This document shows positions 61,933 to 64,000 of a stretch of 64,000 nucleotides of DNA, in pieces. Numbering within the stretch: the first letter of the stretch is position 1; every line of letters starts with the position of its first letter. Source of the DNA: Sneathiella marina (GTDB lineage Bacteria > Pseudomonadota > Alphaproteobacteria > Sneathiellales > Sneathiellaceae). The position numbers were made by a program, and so were the translations under genes. The stretch covers positions 3,399,501-3,463,500 of the forward strand of contig NZ_CP098747.1 in the NCBI RefSeq assembly GCF_023746535.1, written 5' to 3'. The notes below the pieces were generated by a model that was not told the origin of the DNA, did not search any database, and saw only the letters and a program-made list of their open reading frames with translations.

Positions 61933-63360
61933 TCAGATCGAGAAGCCGCCTAATTTGGTTTCGAGATATTCCAGGATGCCGTCTTTTGCACCTTCACGCC
62001 CAAGGCCGCTTTCTTTCATGCCCCCAAAGGGCGCGGCAGCGGATGTCGGGTTGATGTCATTTATTCCGATGATACCAAATCTCAATCCTTCATACATCCG
62101 CATGGCGCGCGAAATATCCCGTGTATAAACATATGCTGCCAGGCCATAAACTGTATCGTTTGCCATGTGCAGCACTTCTTCCTCGGATTCAAATTTCAGT
62201 ATGGGTGCAACCGGACCAAACGTCTCTTCGCGATAAATCAGCATATCTGGGGTCACATTTGCAAGGACAGTCGGCGCGTAAAAATGACCCTTTTCAAGGC
62301 CGTCTGATTGTAAAACGGTTCCGCCGGCGACAACTTCCGCCCCTTTCTCCAATGCGTCGGTTACTTGCCGGTCAACCTTGTCTATCGCTGCTTGATTTAC
62401 CAACGGTCCTATGGCGACACCGTCCTCAAACCCACTTCCGGCTTTCATCTTAAGAACACGTTCCTTGAAGGTCGCGACGAACTGGTCATAGACAGAACTG
62501 TGAACAAAAAACCGGTTGGGACTGATACAGGCTTGTCCTGTATTCAAGAACTTGACCAGTGATCCGCCTTTGGCGGCATGGGCAGGATCAACATCATCAA
62601 AAACAATGAATGGCGCGTGCCCGCCAAGCTCAAGTGAAATCCGTTTCATCTGAGCCCCGGCCTCCCCGGCAAGCATTTTGCCAACATTTGTTGATCCGGT
62701 GAAGGTCAATTTACGCACCGCTGGGTTGGTGGTAAATTCGGTACCAATGGGTTTAGGATCCAAAGCCGTGACAAGGTTAACGACGCCATTTGGAAGACCT
62801 GCCGCTTCAAAAACCTCGAACATTGCGACGGCGCAAAGTGGCGTCGCTTCCGCCGGCTTCAACACAACAGTACATCCGGCGGCTAAGGCGGGACCCACTT
62901 TACGTGTAATCATTGAAATTGGATAATTCCAGGGTGTTACTGCGGCGACAACGCCTACTGGTTGCCGAATGACCATAAACCGTTGATCTGCCCTGGCAGA
63001 TGGCAGGAGTTCCCCATTAACCCGTTTTGCTTCTTCCGCATACCAGAGGAGAAAATCAGCGCCATATTGAACTTCATTTCGCGCCGCCTTCAATGGCTTC
63101 CCCTGCTCTTCCGTCATCGTCCGGGCAAGATCTTCTTTTCGCTCAAGCATAATCTGGTACGCTTTGTAAAGAAAAGCAGAGCGTTGATATGCTGTCGTCT
63201 TAGACCAGTCGACAAAGGCTGCTTCTGCGGCAGCAATCGCCTTTTTTGCATCATCGGCGTTACCCGCAGGAACAGATTTTATCGTCTCGCCAGAAGCTGG
63301 ATTAAAAACGTCGAAAACCGCGCCATTTTCAGCGCCGCACCATTGACCGTCGATGTACAT
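61933..63360 (-). CDS. gabD: NAD(P)-dependent succinate-semialdehyde dehydrogenase family protein
   Basis: A 475-residue aldehyde dehydrogenase. VTPWNYPISMITRKVGPALAAG, the active-site Glu in LELGGHAPFIVFDD and the catalytic Cys in NTGQACISPNR are all present. MYIDGQWCGAENGAVFDVFNP and AAPFGGMKESGLGREG match the GabD subfamily, oxidising succinate semialdehyde to succinate in 4-aminobutyrate breakdown. No aminotransferase for 4-aminobutyrate is adjacent. Ribosome site AAGGG. Confidence 0.88.
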   Translation of the reverse strand: MYIDGQWCGAENGAVFDVFNPASGETIKSVPAGNADDAKKAIAAAEAAFVDWSKTTAYQRSAFLYKAYQIMLERKEDLARTMTEEQGKPLKAARNEVQYGADFLLWYAEEAKRVNGELLPSARADQRFMVIRQPVGVVAAVTPWNYPISMITRKVGPALAAGCTVVLKPAEATPLCAVAMFEVFEAAGLPNGVVNLVTALDPKPIGTEFTTNPAVRKLTFTGSTNVGKMLAGEAGAQMKRISLELGGHAPFIVFDDVDPAHAAKGGSLVKFLNTGQACISPNRFFVHSSVYDQFVATFKERVLKMKAGSGFEDGVAIGPLVNQAAIDKVDRQVTDALEKGAEVVAGGTVLQSDGLEKGHFYAPTVLANVTPDMLIYREETFGPVAPILKFESEEEVLHMANDTVYGLAAYVYTRDISRAMRMYEGLRFGIIGINDINPTSAAAPFGGMKESGLGREGAKDGILEYLETKLGGFSI

Positions 63361-63491
63361 TTAAGACCCTTCTCTCATGTGGTTGTCTGTCGACAGAACC
63401 TTTGTCAGCAGCACATTTATATTCTTTTTTTGAAAATGAGTTATGCCCGTATTTTTATCCTTAGGCAATATTAACAATGCAATCTTAGGAC

Positions 63492-64000
63492 TTAAGTATC
63501 GGGGAGTTGCGGCCGCTTTGATTTTCCCAGGCCCGCTTCACGGCGTACGATGTACAAGCTCGACGCAACAATGATGCAGGCGCCCAGCACCATCCAGATA
63601 TCGGGTATTTCCGCGAAAATCAAAAACCCGAGGATTCCTGAAAAAATCAACCGCATATAGTCGAAAGGCGCAACCGCCGTCGCCTCACCCACCGAGAAAG
63701 CCCGAATAGCACAGAAATTTGCGCCTGATCCGAAACAAGCCAAAACCGACAATACAGCAATGTCTTCCCAGGTAGGCGGTACCCAAACGGCCAGAGCAGG
63801 AAAGAACGAGAAAAGTGACGCCATTACGCCAAAATAAAACATCATGGTCGCTGGGCGTTCTGTGGCGCTCAATTTCTTGAGGAACACGGAAACCAAGGCG
63901 ACCATCAGCGCCCCGAACAACGCAACGAAAGCCGCAAACTCAATCTCAGCATGGGATTGAACCATGACGAGGACCCCGAGAAATCCAACGGCCGTCGCTG
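63492..64000 (-). CDS. EamA-family (DMT) transporter, C-terminal part
   Basis: The frame is open to the right edge, so the gene is truncated at its 5' end. About 169 residues are visible, with five or so hydrophobic helices: ATAVGFLGVLVMV, FVALFGALMVALVSVF, then MMFYFGVMASLFSFFPA, FDYMRLIFSGILGFLIF and WMVLGACIIVASSLYIV. This is the second EamA repeat of a drug/metabolite exporter; the first half lies outside. It ends with a basic tail (GKSKRPQLPDT). Substrate unknown. Confidence 0.85.
   Translation of the reverse strand, partial: ATAVGFLGVLVMVQSHAEIEFAAFVALFGALMVALVSVFLKKLSATERPATMMFYFGVMASLFSFFPALAVWVPPTWEDIAVLSVLACFGSGANFCAIRAFSVGEATAVAPFDYMRLIFSGILGFLIFAEIPDIWMVLGACIIVASSLYIVRREAGLGKSKRPQLPDT

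Noticed and set aside
1-64000. Insertion sequences, prophage, CRISPR arrays, large repeats
   Set aside because: I saw no transposase, integrase, phage structural gene or regularly spaced repeat array; a systematic repeat search was not possible by eye.

Overview
The window is an ordinary chromosomal stretch of an alphaproteobacterium. The evidence is the set of conserved small families (DUF3126, DUF2794, DUF2336, DUF3012), class I lysyl-tRNA synthetase, a type II lumazine synthase under an FMN riboswitch, and a TRAP carboxylate transporter beside many acyl-CoA genes. Base composition is moderate. The gene content suits an aerobic, probably aquatic heterotroph living on organic acids and fatty acids; I cannot fix the genus. 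I see no prophage, insertion sequence, integrase, CRISPR array or rRNA. One tRNA gene (tRNA-Arg, CCT) is present.

Layout. 0-9.3 kb: the start of an acyl-CoA dehydrogenase running off the left edge, a TetR regulator, a dienoyl-CoA isomerase, a small ORF behind a stem-loop, tRNA-Arg, two lipoproteins (DUF3012 and OmpA-like), an arsJ-GAPDH arsenate detoxification pair divergent from a CDF metal exporter, a cold-shock/DUF3126 operon and a CbiX-like chelatase. 9.6-18.1 kb: a co-directional block of TRAP transporter (dctPQM), two acyl-CoA dehydrogenases, a CaiB-type CoA-transferase and an acyl-CoA synthetase, which looks like one uptake-and-activation pathway for an unknown carboxylic acid. 18.1-25.8 kb: ribH with its FMN riboswitch, dgt, a DUF2336 protein, a kappa-GST-like isomerase, an esterase, and an Aer-type PAS protein beside a soluble chemoreceptor. 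25.8-38.6 kb: an iron-binding protein behind two Fur-like boxes, pyrD with DUF952, a class IV aminotransferase, lysK, a DinG-type helicase with TerB, a 3-hydroxyisobutyrate-dehydrogenase fragment, a hydrolase, a sterol-desaturase-family oxidase, a CHAD protein and a MaoC-type hydratase.

38.6-50.6 kb: a copper pair (PCuAC chaperone and Sco), a dppBCDF-type ABC transporter without its binding protein, msrB, DUF2794, a cupredoxin-like secreted protein, an Mpo1-like membrane protein, an MlrC peptidase/TPR operon, a Bax-inhibitor-like protein, a lipoprotein and a secreted EF-hand protein coupled to a 29-codon upstream ORF. 50.6-64 kb: the tesA / ybbA-ybbP divergent cluster, an aldo-keto reductase, thpR, a homocysteine methyltransferase, speE-rsmJ, phhB, an SDR dehydrogenase, a YkvA-family protein, a two-subunit 3-oxoacid CoA-transferase, succinate-semialdehyde dehydrogenase and a truncated EamA exporter.

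Nothing here is clearly a new large system. The best leads are the split Aer-like receptor pair, the uncharacterised TRAP/acyl-CoA block with a palindromic operator between its promoter elements and two dehydrogenases that both use the alternative catalytic glutamate, the coupled upstream ORF of the EF-hand gene, the stem-loop small ORF near 2.2 kb, and the stand-alone NAD-binding half of a 3-hydroxyisobutyrate dehydrogenase.
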